In this document: positions 23,205-33,600 of the stretch, one piece after another | Layout of the letters: each line of letters opens with the position of its first letter | Numbering within the stretch: the first letter of the stretch is position 1 | Assembly: GCA_963920765.1 (NCBI GenBank) | Contig: OY987248.1 | Coordinates: 11,566,539-11,630,538, forward strand | DNA from: Ulota crispa | Lineage: Eukaryota > Streptophyta > Bryopsida > Orthotrichales > Orthotrichaceae | DNA: 64,000 nt | Direction: 5' to 3' | Translations under genes and position numbers: made by a program | The notes under the pieces: model-generated | What the model was told of the DNA's origin: nothing | Seen by the model: the letters and a program-made list of their open reading frames with translations, nothing else | The model's database searches: none

Positions 23205-24211
23205 GAGCTTCTCCAGCCCTGCCCCCCACAGGGTGCACGTTAAGCAAGTCTTGAAGGGCTCGGAAGAAATTGAGGGGAGCGGCTACGAGCATGAGCTCCA
23301 GCGTTGGTCGTCAAACTTGCACGCCAAGCGTTTGTGGTGGGGCCTCAAGTGACATGTCTCTGATTTCCTTGTCTTGTCCGCACCCTACGCCAACTCGCAC
23401 CTCCCCTCAACAGTCACGTGCCATATCACAAAAGTTAGGTGATTAGCTTCCAGAAAAAGACGCGAGTTTCAAGCGCGTCAGATTTTGGAAAGACACACCA
23501 GCTTCCCATGTCAAAGGTTGTGCTTGACGAGGCCGATAAAATTGTTTGCAGGTGGAGTGTCCCCATTATGGCAAATTTCAGAGCCCGGCCGAGCCGGGGC
23601 CCAATATTTGAGCGGGTGGCGACCAAGGCTGGAGGTGCTCGTACAGTGGGATGGAGCTGGTGGTGTCACGGTGGCGGTGAGACGATCCCGGAGAGGATCA
23701 GGAACCGGAGGACCAGGAGCAACGAATACTTGGATTATTGGACCACCCTCCGGGCTTGGGCCTTTGGGGGATGCTCTGATGCTGGTGTTGCCGATCTCAA
23801 TTCAAACAGTGGAATACCAGGTGCAGGGATGATTGGCGTGAACTAGCAGAGATACTGCGATTACGTGAAAGTGTGAAACCCCTGGATCCATTGCGAAATT
23901 ACAGCCGAAGCAGACACTCTCACCATTTTGAACATTCTACCCTACGTACAAATATTTTTGGTCACAAAGTGCTCGTGTTTTGATGGCCCTACCTTATTTT
24001 ACAGGAGAATGCTCCCAACAGTCCCAAGAAAGCTGATCTCATTCGGCACCGGCTGCTTTATCCCATATTGCACGGGGCTCGGTTTACTGCACATGCGTCT
24101 ATCTGGGACCAGGGTGGAAAAGTTCAGTTTTTTTTAATAGACAAGGGTAAAAGTGATGGTATGTCCCTATTTTGGCGTTTTTCAATTATATCCTCCTCTA
24201 GAATTTTAAAT
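23205..24211. other. GC-richer stretch with unassigned open frames
   Basis: Base composition rises, with clusters such as AGCCCGGCCGAGCCGGGGCCC. Two overlapping plus frames (23439-23846 and 23485-23832) lack stops for 110-135 codons, but their products, rich in R, G and W, resemble no family I know and no splice or start context singles one out. The left edge (GAGCTTCTCCAGCC) resembles a MITE end, but no partner was found. It could be a gene remnant. Confidence 0.35.
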
Positions 24212-24264
24212 TAAGGGACAGTTCACATTAAGTCTCAAGTTCCATCGCAACACAAAATCCCAAC

Positions 24265-24675
24265 TTAACCCCTAAACGACACAGCGTGTCGCTGTGGTCA
24301 AAATAGGGTATTTTTCCCGTATTGAGGGGTGTTGTTGTTTTGGGTTTTGTTTGGATTTTTGAGGGTTGTGTATTGTTGTTTGTCTCCACCTTTTGTGATG
24401 CTTAGCATGTTTTTGCGATTGTTTTTCTGATTTTGCAAAGCGTTTGTATTGGAGGTGGGCTATGAATACGTAGCTAGAGCGTATCTGTGACTTACGGAAC
24501 TTTGCGGTGGATTCCTAAAATGAACACGTTGCCAAAGTGCCAAGAGCAAGCGCTCTTGTCTAACCGCTCCGATCCACAATCCGTGACAAGAAAGGAATGA
24601 AAATCAGATTTGAGTCACCATAGAATTATTATATGACCAGGATATTATGGTTCCATGTGGTCGTTTAAGGGTTAA
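24265..24675. mobile_element. 411 bp piggyBac-type MITE related to the 8.1 kb piggyBac element
   Basis: TTAA + CCCCTAAACGACACAGCGTG at 24265 and GTGGTCGTTTAAGGG + TTAA ending at 24675. The subterminal pattern (GCGTGTCGCTGTGGTC, then a run to GTATTGAGG) resembles that of the large element at 47781 (GCGTGCCACTATGGCC, then a run to GTATTCGGAGG), and both right ends read GTGG(TC/TT)...TTTAAGGGTTAA. It could be an internally deleted derivative. Non-coding. Confidence 0.75.
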
Positions 24676-25183
24676 AGCCCATTTGCACTTGGTCTTTGCT
24701 TTTAACAAATAGCGGCTGTGAGGGTACTTAAGATTGAGCATGTTCAGACCAGGGTCGCTCTTACACCCCAAGCGTAGGTGGTCTCTGCGTTGGCAGGTAA
24801 GGAATAGCGGTTTTTGAAAAGCTTATGAGATAAGTTCCCGTGATTCAAGAGATAATTTCCTAGCTTTTAGTAAGTTGAAATCTTCACTGAAATGAAGATC
24901 CGAGAACAAGGCTGGACAATAAAGCCGGTATTTTGTAATGGAGCTTTCAAAGGTCGATTACATAATATGGACTTACTATCGCGCTGGCAGATTCGATAGA
25001 AAAAAATTACAAAAAACTCAACAAGTGTGAACCTCTTATTCTTATGCCTAGGACCTATTTTCTCTCCATTGCTTTTTCCTGTCACCCTTTATGAGCCCTA
25101 CTTTTGCGTGAATAATGATGATTTCTACAGTTTCAAAGCGCTTATAATAAACGCCATGTGCGAATGGGCCTTTAGTTGGGTTA

Positions 25184-26119
25184 TTAACCCCTAAAGGCCT
25201 AGTTGTCCCCGGGGACAAATGGATCACAGGCATGTACATATAGCTAATTTAGTTTTTGTGATTTTTTAAAACTTTAATTGAAGGTGGAGAATTCCAAGAC
25301 CTACACAAGTATTTATTTTTTTCTTCATTTTGACATTTGACAAAGAAGTTATGCAAAATTTTCTAATACCCAGGGGAGGGAGAGCAATCTGGGCAGCCCA
25401 AAAGCTTCTTAAAAATTTGTATTTTCTAAAAGTAGAAATCTGAAATTGGTTCTTTAGATTTTTTCATATGTGGGAAGCTTTGAATTATTCAACTTCAATC
25501 GATGAGATGAAAGTTAGGAGATGTGTTAGTTTGTGAACAGTTATGGATTCTCTACTCTAACATAAACTTTGATTTCCTTTATTTTCCACAATTTTCAATA
25601 TTTTGGAAAAAAACTAAACTTGAGGAAGTGGATTGTTTATTACAACATTATAACCGTTGGGATTTGCATTTTTCATTTTAATAATTAAATTCTTAACAAT
25701 TTAGTGATTTGACTCATTCTCTACTTCTTTTTACCTACTATTTTTTTTCATGTGTTGTATAGTTCCAATTGATTTGAAAATTCTCCCACACATACCTAAC
25801 TTGGTCTTCTACACCAAAAAAATAAACCTCAATTTTGTGTAGAGTAATTTTTTTCATGTAAGAGTGGTCAAAGGCTTCTGAAATTTACTAGCAGCAAGGA
25901 AATAAACCTTTTCCCTTCACCTCATATGTCAATATCTCCCTCCTCTCCATCTAGAAAGACTTGATTTTTTCCCACAAGTACCTCTTCTAGTCTAAGGCAA
26001 GATCCTATGGTTGGATTTGCAAAACAAACTTTATTTCCTACTTTTCTACTCATTCCTCCCAAAGTGGCAGTTAATGGTGACTTTCATTGGAAAAAAGGGC
26101 TTGGGCCTTTAGGGGTTAA
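25184..26119. mobile_element. Complete ~930 bp family piggyBac-type MITE
   Basis: TTAA + CCCCTAAAGGCCTAGTTG at 25184 and TTGGGCCTTTAGGGG + TTAA ending at 26119. Length 936 bp, with no nested insertion. The subterminal hairpin GTCCCCGGGGAC lies just inside the left end. It is the best uninterrupted copy for comparing 2323-16622, 18021-18948, 21063-22344 and 57289-58217. Confidence 0.88.
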
Positions 26120-26908
26120 AAGCAAAAAGCAATTCTAAAGATTGTTCATCTACAAGAATATTGATGGGAAAAAGTTGGGTCTAGCAAAATGGTCGACTCA
26201 AACTTTGAGTGAAGTCCCACCTTCTTTGACAACAAAATTTTCAAAAAATGCTGCCATGTAACTATGTAAGTAGATGGAACATGGGACTTGGGATATTGTT
26301 TGAAACGTCAAGTCCCAACTGCTGGCTTTACACCAATCAAATTCTCAAATTTTAGTGGGACTTGGGACGTGGGACATAGTGTGAATTGCCCCTAAATCAG
26401 AGTCACTTTGTTGTAATTTGTTTACCTTGAAATTATCACCTTTACAACGACCCTCAATACTTTTAGGGATTAACATTAAATTAAAACATTAATAAATTTT
26501 TCTATGAAATCGGACAATGCTATTTTGTGAGTGTAAAACCATGAGCAGTGAGGCAAGATTTTGTCAGCGGAATCATATCTAAACTCAAAATTCAATGCAA
26601 AAACTCAAAAAAGAACACGTTTTTCAAAAGATGAAAATTTAAAATGTTCAATTATAGGGTCTTGTGTATACAATGAATTTTTCTATTGAAACAAAAAATC
26701 CAGGCTCAAAACTCACAAATCTTTAATTGCTCACAATACAGCAATCCCCATGTGAATCCGTCATGTCTATCTTGAAGAAACAATAAATTGTACGTTTCAC
26801 AATATTTGGATGAAAATAATCAATAACGGCTGATTTACGGATGGATACTTTACATATGAATATTTTCATCCAACATTTCATTCTTGCATGCAATTTTGAG
26901 TGTGCTTA

Positions 26909-27222
26909 AGGCATCTCCACAGGTGCAGACTCGCTGAAAGTTTTTCATCTGGTGTGGCCAGGCTTGAAGGCTCTCAATCTCCACCCATGCTCTTTGAAAA
27001 TGTGGCCTAACATTCCAAGACATCCCATAGATAAGCAGTTGATCACTTATTTAGAGAAGTAGAGGATAAAGATCACTAAAGTTAGGGTGAATAGTATATG
27101 AATAGTGGCTTGAAGAATGGCTTGCTAGACTTGCCAGATAAGAGAGTTTGAGAGGGTCTTGAGAGGGGCCTGGCTACTTTTCATCCACTTTGAGCATGCC
27201 CGAGCCACCGGTGGAGATGCCC
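26909..27222. mobile_element. MITE with (A/G)GGCATCTCCAC ends, TTA duplication
   Basis: TTA (26906-26908) + AGGCATCTCCACAGGTG and CACCGGTGGAGATGCCC + TTA (27223-27225). Length 314 bp. TTA duplication and a GGCATCTCC-type terminus suggest the PIF/Harbinger superfamily. The end is related to the GAGCATCTCC element at 17415-17784. Confidence 0.75.
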
Positions 27223-27546
27223 TTACTTGACCAATGACCAAACAATATGAGGGTCTCTTGCCACCCTCCAATAGTCCACTCTCCCTAATCTCCCTAATTT
27301 TTGGATGATAGGCAATCAATTCTAATGGGTGTCATTCTCTACTTTTACTTTCCCCTTTCAAATAAATCATATTTGAAGGGGTCACAAAACCCTCTATAAA
27401 CTATACTTTCTCTTGGGACTAGCAAGTTGTCATAGTAAATGATAGCTTACCTATTACTTTTGAAAATTTCATGACTTGTAATTGGTTGGAAGTATATTTA
27501 GTGAGTTCTAATGTTGGGGATGCAAGTGGCCATTGGCCATCCCCTC

Positions 27547-27625
27547 TTAATCCCTAAATCCTTGAGGCACCAAGTTCCAGTGTAAAAACCACCAGAATTT
27601 GGTGCCTCAGACATTTAGGGATTAA
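27547..27625. mobile_element. Tiny 79 bp palindromic TTAA element
   Basis: TTAA + TCCCTAAATCCTTGAGGCAC pairs with GTGCCTCAGACATTTAGGGA + TTAA. Little more than the two inverted arms remain. The arms match the ends seen at 39490-39511 and 56950-56976 (GGTGCCTTGGGCATTTAGGG), so this is a collapsed copy of that TTAA subfamily. Confidence 0.75.
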
Positions 27626-28117
27626 ATGAACAAATTTCAATTAAAAGAATCTTGGTAATTGGAGGGTGGCAGAAGATGCTCTAAGAATTCCCCTTGAAGA
27701 CTCTAGTCCACCTGTGGCCCGTCCAAATTGCGATCCTGTCAACCATTGTTACAAACTTGCAATGGACTTGGTATAATGTATCGGCAATACTTCACCCATG
27801 CCTGTACGAACTATTTTTGTCCAATGGATGGCTAAAAGACAATGTGTTGGAGGTAAGAAAGTTAGTTTCATCCATTTAGGAAGGCAAAAAAAAAACTATC
27901 TCATTAAATGTACTCATACTTTTAGGTATCTCATATAGTGAAAAAATTCATAGAAATAGTGTTAGGTCCTACGTTGTCCTTGCAATTTCCATGAGGGTAA
28001 CATAGCAACTTGGTTTTTGCAATTTTTGGCCATAGCATTAAAATTTGTGAGCACTTTGTTACAATTGCCACAACATTGAAGTTGGGCAACCATGGTGACT
28101 AGCTTGTAGTTTAAGAG
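27626..28117. other. AT-rich, nothing assigned
   Basis: No gene is recognised. A lone AGATGCTCTAAG near 27673 resembles the outer end of a GAGCATCTCC-type element, without a partner nearby. Confidence 0.4.
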
Positions 28118-28866
28118 TTAATCCTTGAACACCCCATAGGACTAAAAGCTTTCTCACATGATTTCACATGCCTCTATCAGCCATTGGATTACAAATTTTG
28201 AACTTGTTATAAATTACAATTATTGAGGCATTCAAGTGGTTCATGAAAGAGGAGTCATGGTAAAGCAAGCCAAACATTGTACAAGTGTCTCAAGAGCTTC
28301 AATTGGGTGGAACACCATACATGGCAGGGTGGCAAGCATTATCTTACAAGTTGCAAGCAGGCTTCCTTGCGTGTACTTTGTGGTTGTAGGAGATTCCTCA
28401 ACAAGGGCTCAAGCATGTTCTAAGCTTTGGTAGTGGCAACCCTCACCAACTATGCTAATCATTTGTTTTTGCACAACAATAGTTCAAAACCTTAAAAATT
28501 TGGTATCCAAAAAGTATGGTCTTCCATAATTTGCAAATGTGTGCATTCACATATAATCTTGCTACTCACAAATTTGAGGTGAATTGGAGACTTTTGGAAT
28601 TCTATAAAAATCAACAAATAGCCACTACTTGCCAAAAAATGAGATTCTGCTATCACATGTTGTTCGATCAAATGTCATAATCTTCCATCTCCCATGTACG
28701 GCCAATTGTTCCAAATTTTGCAAGCCGTTTTCTAAGTAGGTGTCCCATTGTTTTTAGTGGTCGCTTTTTGTAGATCATCAAAATGGTTGAGACAAAATGC
28801 ATCAATGTTGTAGGTGTCCCTAAACCTTGATTTTGGTGGAAAATGGCTTGGGTGCTTAAGGGTTAA
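28118..28866. mobile_element. piggyBac-type MITE with CCCTTAAGCACCC-like ends
   Basis: TTAA + TCCTTGAACACCCCA at 28118 and TGGGTGCTTAAGGG + TTAA ending at 28866 are imperfect inverted repeats. Length 749 bp. Short open frames inside have no recognisable content. Confidence 0.7.
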
Positions 28867-29250
28867 ACAAGAAGCACCTTTACCACAACAACCAAAGTAA
28901 AGAGGGCAAGTGCAAATTGCAATTTCTATAGGCCCTTGTGAAATTTTATAGGTGTTTGTGAAGATGGAGTGTTGTGATATTGCACCTAAATTGTGGTAGA
29001 ATGCAAAATGAGATAACTGCAACTATTGAAAATTTCCTTTGAACCAAAGCTCCATAATACTCAAAAAATTCACCAACTCTGGAACTTTGCACTCATTAAC
29101 AATATAGTGTTGGCTTGCAACAGAGAAATGCAATACTCGTGACTCTATTCTCTAATTGTTTAAAACTTTCACTATCTTCACTTTTGCAATTAGACAAATA
29201 TTGGAGATGTTCATTCAAACCCATGCCATTGTGGCAGGAATAATAGGGAC

Positions 29251-29397
29251 CAGTGTTTTTTTAGGGTTTGGCAAGAAAAGTCAAAGCTTGTGTGCCCTCT
29301 TAGGACTGGTGAGTTTTTAGAAAGAGGAACGCACATTGGTCAAAATTCCATCACAAACTTCAAAACTGGCCTCATGAGGCCCAAAAAAAAAACACTG
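29251..29397. mobile_element. 147 bp hAT-type MITE with 8 bp duplication
   Basis: CAGTGTTTTTTTAGGG at 29251 and AAAAAAAAAACACTG ending at 29397 are terminal inverted repeats. The octamer ATAGGGAC sits directly outside both ends (29243-29250 and 29398-29405). An exact 8 bp duplication is diagnostic of hAT insertion. A further AAACACTAATAAGACCC at 29528-29544 looks like a degenerate third end and hints at an older nested copy. Confidence 0.88.
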
Positions 29398-29405
29398 ATA
29401 GGGAC

Positions 29406-30685
29406 CCAACAAGGTGACAAAGATTTCAGTGGACCACATGCATTCCAACATTTTCAAAGCCAGTTCCTTCTCTAAAAAATGAAGCATGCTAGTTCAACAA
29501 AAAAAAACTTTGAAAAAAAAAATTGAAAAACACTAATAAGACCCAAACAAACAATGCATCACAAGGTTGCAACAAATTAAGTGCAATTGAACTATAATAA
29601 ATCATCTAATGTAAATAGCACTTTGTAGTAGGTGCTAGCATATAAACTGAACCATTGGCAAGTACACAACCATAGTAAAGAGTGTAGGTGGATAACAAAA
29701 CACAATATGGAAAACGAGGGAGCCTTGCTCCAAAAATACAAAATAAGGAAAAAGGAGATGACTTAGAAAAGACAAAGAAAAGGAAGCATATGCAATCCCA
29801 CTCAAAAAAGACATAACTTTATAAAACGTCAAACCTTGAGCGTAAAGAGCATCAAAGTGACATTAGAGGTTTTTTCTAAGTGCCACGAGTTATTACCAGC
29901 CACCACTATCTCTCCTTCAACTACCAACTCTCGCATCCACCAATGCACTATTACGTATAAGAAAATTTGTAAATGATCATTACAACACACCACGCGCCTT
30001 GGTGCATCATTTGGTACCTTTCCAACCTTGGAACTTCATTGCATTTAATTCATTTACACAATTGTTAAATTGCCAAAATGCTTATGCTAAATAAGACGAT
30101 TCTACTTGAAAACCCTCAATATAAGCTTCCTTAAGAATTGAAAGGTCCTTGACGAACTTTTCATTGGTCTGCAAAAACGACAGATTGATTGAACGCTTTT
30201 CAACCGCGATTTTGGACACGGAAAACAAAGATTGAGAATCCAAGTGAATAATAGCAACGGAGTGCCCAGACAAAAATAAATTCCATGAAAACGTCTCTAG
30301 GCCACGATCTAGCAAGGATCAAGCTAAAATAAATAGACCCTGCCTCTCCACCTATGCTTGAAAGATTGAAATAAAAATCTGTAAGATTCAGAACACCTCT
30401 TCAGTACAGTTATATCTAATATACACTGGCAAACTCACACCAGGCACACTTCTCATAACCTACGCTCCACCAAAATCCTCCAACCATCTCAGTAAACTCC
30501 TCATCCAAAGCTCCTCTTCAGACGAGGTCGCATCGTCTTGCTTCGCTTGTGGCAATGCACGCACCCTCACACACTGTACTAAACTCTGTACAGAAGCCTG
30601 CATCTCCATGGCATATAACGTGCCCTGCAAGCCAACTGAATGACCACCAAATCCACCACGTTACCGACGTCCCTTCATTGCTGCA
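29406..30685. other. Spacer downstream of the ABCG gene
   Basis: AT-rich, with no recognised gene. One minus-strand frame at 30082-30315 stays open for 77 codons and reads like protein (…KRSINLSFLQTNEKFVKDL…) but matches nothing I know and lacks a clear start. It could be an orphan exon. The region 30320-30685 should include the 3' untranslated part of the ABCG gene. Confidence 0.35.
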
Positions 30686-33600
30686 TCACCGACGCTGGAA
30701 ATTGAGGAACTTGATGGCGAAGATGAACACGCCAGCGAAAAATAGCATCCACAGGAACAGAACCGGGCCAACCACCGCCAGGAAGTCATGCTGGAACCCG
30801 AATGTGTGGCGGAGGTAAAGCTTCACAGTTGTGGTAGGAGCTCCAACTATTGTCAGTGAAGTGTTATAATCTCCAAACTGCGAAGCAATAAGCCCGTAGA
30901 TGGTCCAGGCCAAGGGGCAGAACCAGTAGTACCATATCCACCAGGGCGGAATGTCCCGTTCCAAAAACGGTATCATGATTTGAGTTTTGCATCCAAACCA
31001 CGACATGAAAAATGATTCATGCGAGAGATCCTTAAAAGAGATTAAAAATATCCAACCCTCAGGTCCTTAATGCCAACTATTTTGATCATAAATGAACCAA
31101 AATACCAGGCACCACTCTAGATACAAACAGTACATAAAATTACTAATTGACTGTTTTTAGATGTCATTGGAGAAGATGCTGAAACACAGACGACAATTCC
31201 TCAATCATTCGTTCATTACCACGAGTAAGCAGTTACTTCTATAAAACTCAATACAGTTCACATGATTCCGTAAAAGCGGAAGCATCAAACTGCGCTTGCT
31301 AGACACTGGTGCAGAATATCCTACAGATCAATTTTGAAGGTTCAAGTTGTTTAGAAAGAAGCCTCCATTATTTCAAAAAAGAAATTTGGCGTTTCTAAGG
31401 TGTGTTCACCGGGCGTGGAATCAAGAATCCTGTGAAGAGGTTGAAAAGAGAGTAGAAGAAAGTGGTGATGATGGACGCCAGGATGAAGTTCGGCATGATG
31501 GCCACCATCATCATGCCTTAGAACGTGAAGATGAGCAAGCTAATGAACAAGATATAGAAATACCAGAAGAAGTTCGCAGCGGTCCATTGGAATTGCAGCA
31601 TTGAGTACGTGATCAGCCCATACATCGTTGCTTGTGCCAGCACATACGGAATTTCAATCAATACCTGTTTAGTCAACCGATGACTCACACGTCAGAAAGT
31701 GCATGACAGCAATACAAACAACCAAGGTACAGAACCTCGGCAGCAGTTTCAAGGGTCACACAGTCATCAAACGGCCATTTTGAAAATTCTGAAATAGAAA
31801 GAAAACGTGCCCGAATTCCACCAAAGATGGCACCATCTGGATTGAACGCCCTGTAAACAAGGCGTCACAGAAGCCACGGAATATATAATTATCCTTTGAA
31901 ATCCAGGGGGCAGGAAAAAGGTAATAAATCTTAAAACTAAGTGGTAATCTCGAATCAAGAGAGTACCATTAGGTACACCACAGAGCTTACATTGAATGTA
32001 GCATTGCAGGTCATAACTCATAATCCTCTCCCACTCAACCAAACGACACTTCACACCTCTATGTTGACTGGTCACCTCAGGACTATGTGTAATTTTGTAC
32101 CAAAAAGATTGCGGAAAGAGTGAGAAAAGTACAAGTACCTGTGCCAACGCATACGGTATTGACGCGTACATCCCAGCTGCCTTCTCCCTGTAGTGGACAG
32201 TTCGTTCAATGCTCACCATCGCCTGCACCGTGCCGGCATTGTTGAAGCATACGAAGAGCGTCGAACCGTATAATGCACCCATAGTGATAATCAACTCTGA
32301 CGATTTTGAACTGCGATCAACCCCAGTGAACTCAGCATAAGAAACACCAGAAGACAAGACCATATTAGCAGATAAAATTTGCAGATAATAAGAAAATCTA
32401 GATACATTAAGATTTGGAGCTCACAATTTTTGGCCAACACCCCAAAAGACGCTGCCACAGATGATTGCGGTGAAGAACGGGAAGCAAAATCGAACAAGAT
32501 TGTAGTCTGGGCTCCTCCAGTAGGTCAGCTTTTGCTTCCACAGGATGCACCGCAGCTGCTGAAAGAATGTCAGGGGGAAATCTGTCGGGAAATAGACGTC
32601 CTTTGAGCCTGGTGCTGGTACGCTTAGTTCGTGCACAAGAGCTTTGTTGCGCCTACGCAAGAACAATAATTGCCACGTTAATCATATAGAATCGATATCG
32701 AATTGAACCACAAACTAGTTCCTCTGCTAAAACCAGGTGTAATGTCCAGGGGTTGGAAACTACGAGAAAATCTAGGGCTCATACGGGGTTTCAGCTGCCC
32801 ACTTAAAACCAGAGAGCTACATAAGCGAAGATAAATGTCGATCTGAGATCCCCAAACCGGACCAGTTCATAAATGAGAGCCCCTTTCCTGAAGCGCCAAT
32901 TATGTGAAAGGCCACTTCAAACAGAAATTGACCACACGGAGCAGAATCGAGGCTTTGCAACTACTCAGAGACAGAGAAAGAGAGAATGAAACTGCAAATG
33001 TTACGCCCGTTTTCAAATTATCTCCCAGACTGACGAGGGTAAGCTAGAATCGTACTGGTAAAGCGCCGACTTCTGATAAACATCCGCAAATTCCACTCCA
33101 AGTGCCAACTCCTCGTCAACATTTGTCACCTCCAACATCCACGTCGCAGGATTGTATCCATCCGTGATTTTAGCGACTCCAGGCACCGCCTTCACAGACA
33201 CAAAGTCACGGTTGGAATCACGAAATGAACCAAAAATGTAGCCACTATTTAGCAGAGGGCAAGAACAACTTTGATGAATGTTTGTGATCATCAAAGAAAT
33301 GCAAACCTTGGGTAGTTAATGGGTCTTCTGGCAATCCTGAGACCTGTAATTGACCGATCCAATCCATGTACCACATCAGACTGTCGTAGAAAGAGGATAA
33401 TACCTGGAAATACTCAATAAGTTTATTGGAATTGCGACCTAATTCGCCTGCATAGATGACCTCACCCCTTTGCTTCAACAGTAACAGCTGCACATGTATG
33501 AAGAGACCAAATGAAAAACTGGACCTCACAGAAACATAGAACCTTCAAATCCAACTACACAAATGTCCAGAAATCAAGGACTTTGGACAAAACCACCCTT

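Larger units (their letters stand above)
24215..26392. mobile_element. TAA-flanked MITE (PIF/Harbinger-like) hosting two TTAA elements
   Basis: TAA (24212-24214) + GGGACAGTTCACATTAAGTC at the left is mirrored by GACATAGTGTGAATTGCCCC + TAA (26393-26395) at the right. The inner parts also pair (CTCAAGTTCC against GGGACTTGGGAC). It holds the TTAA elements 24265-24675 and 25184-26119. Removing both leaves about 840 bp of AT-rich, non-coding DNA. Confidence 0.65.

Noticed and set aside
23439-23846. 135-codon plus frame as a gene
   Set aside because: Overlapping frames are equally open in a GC-rich patch, and the product has no known motif. Kept only as an unassigned region.
30082-30315. 77-codon minus frame as a terminal exon of another gene
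   Set aside because: No start, no homology I can name, and no neighbouring exon to join it to. Left as a remark in the spacer entry.
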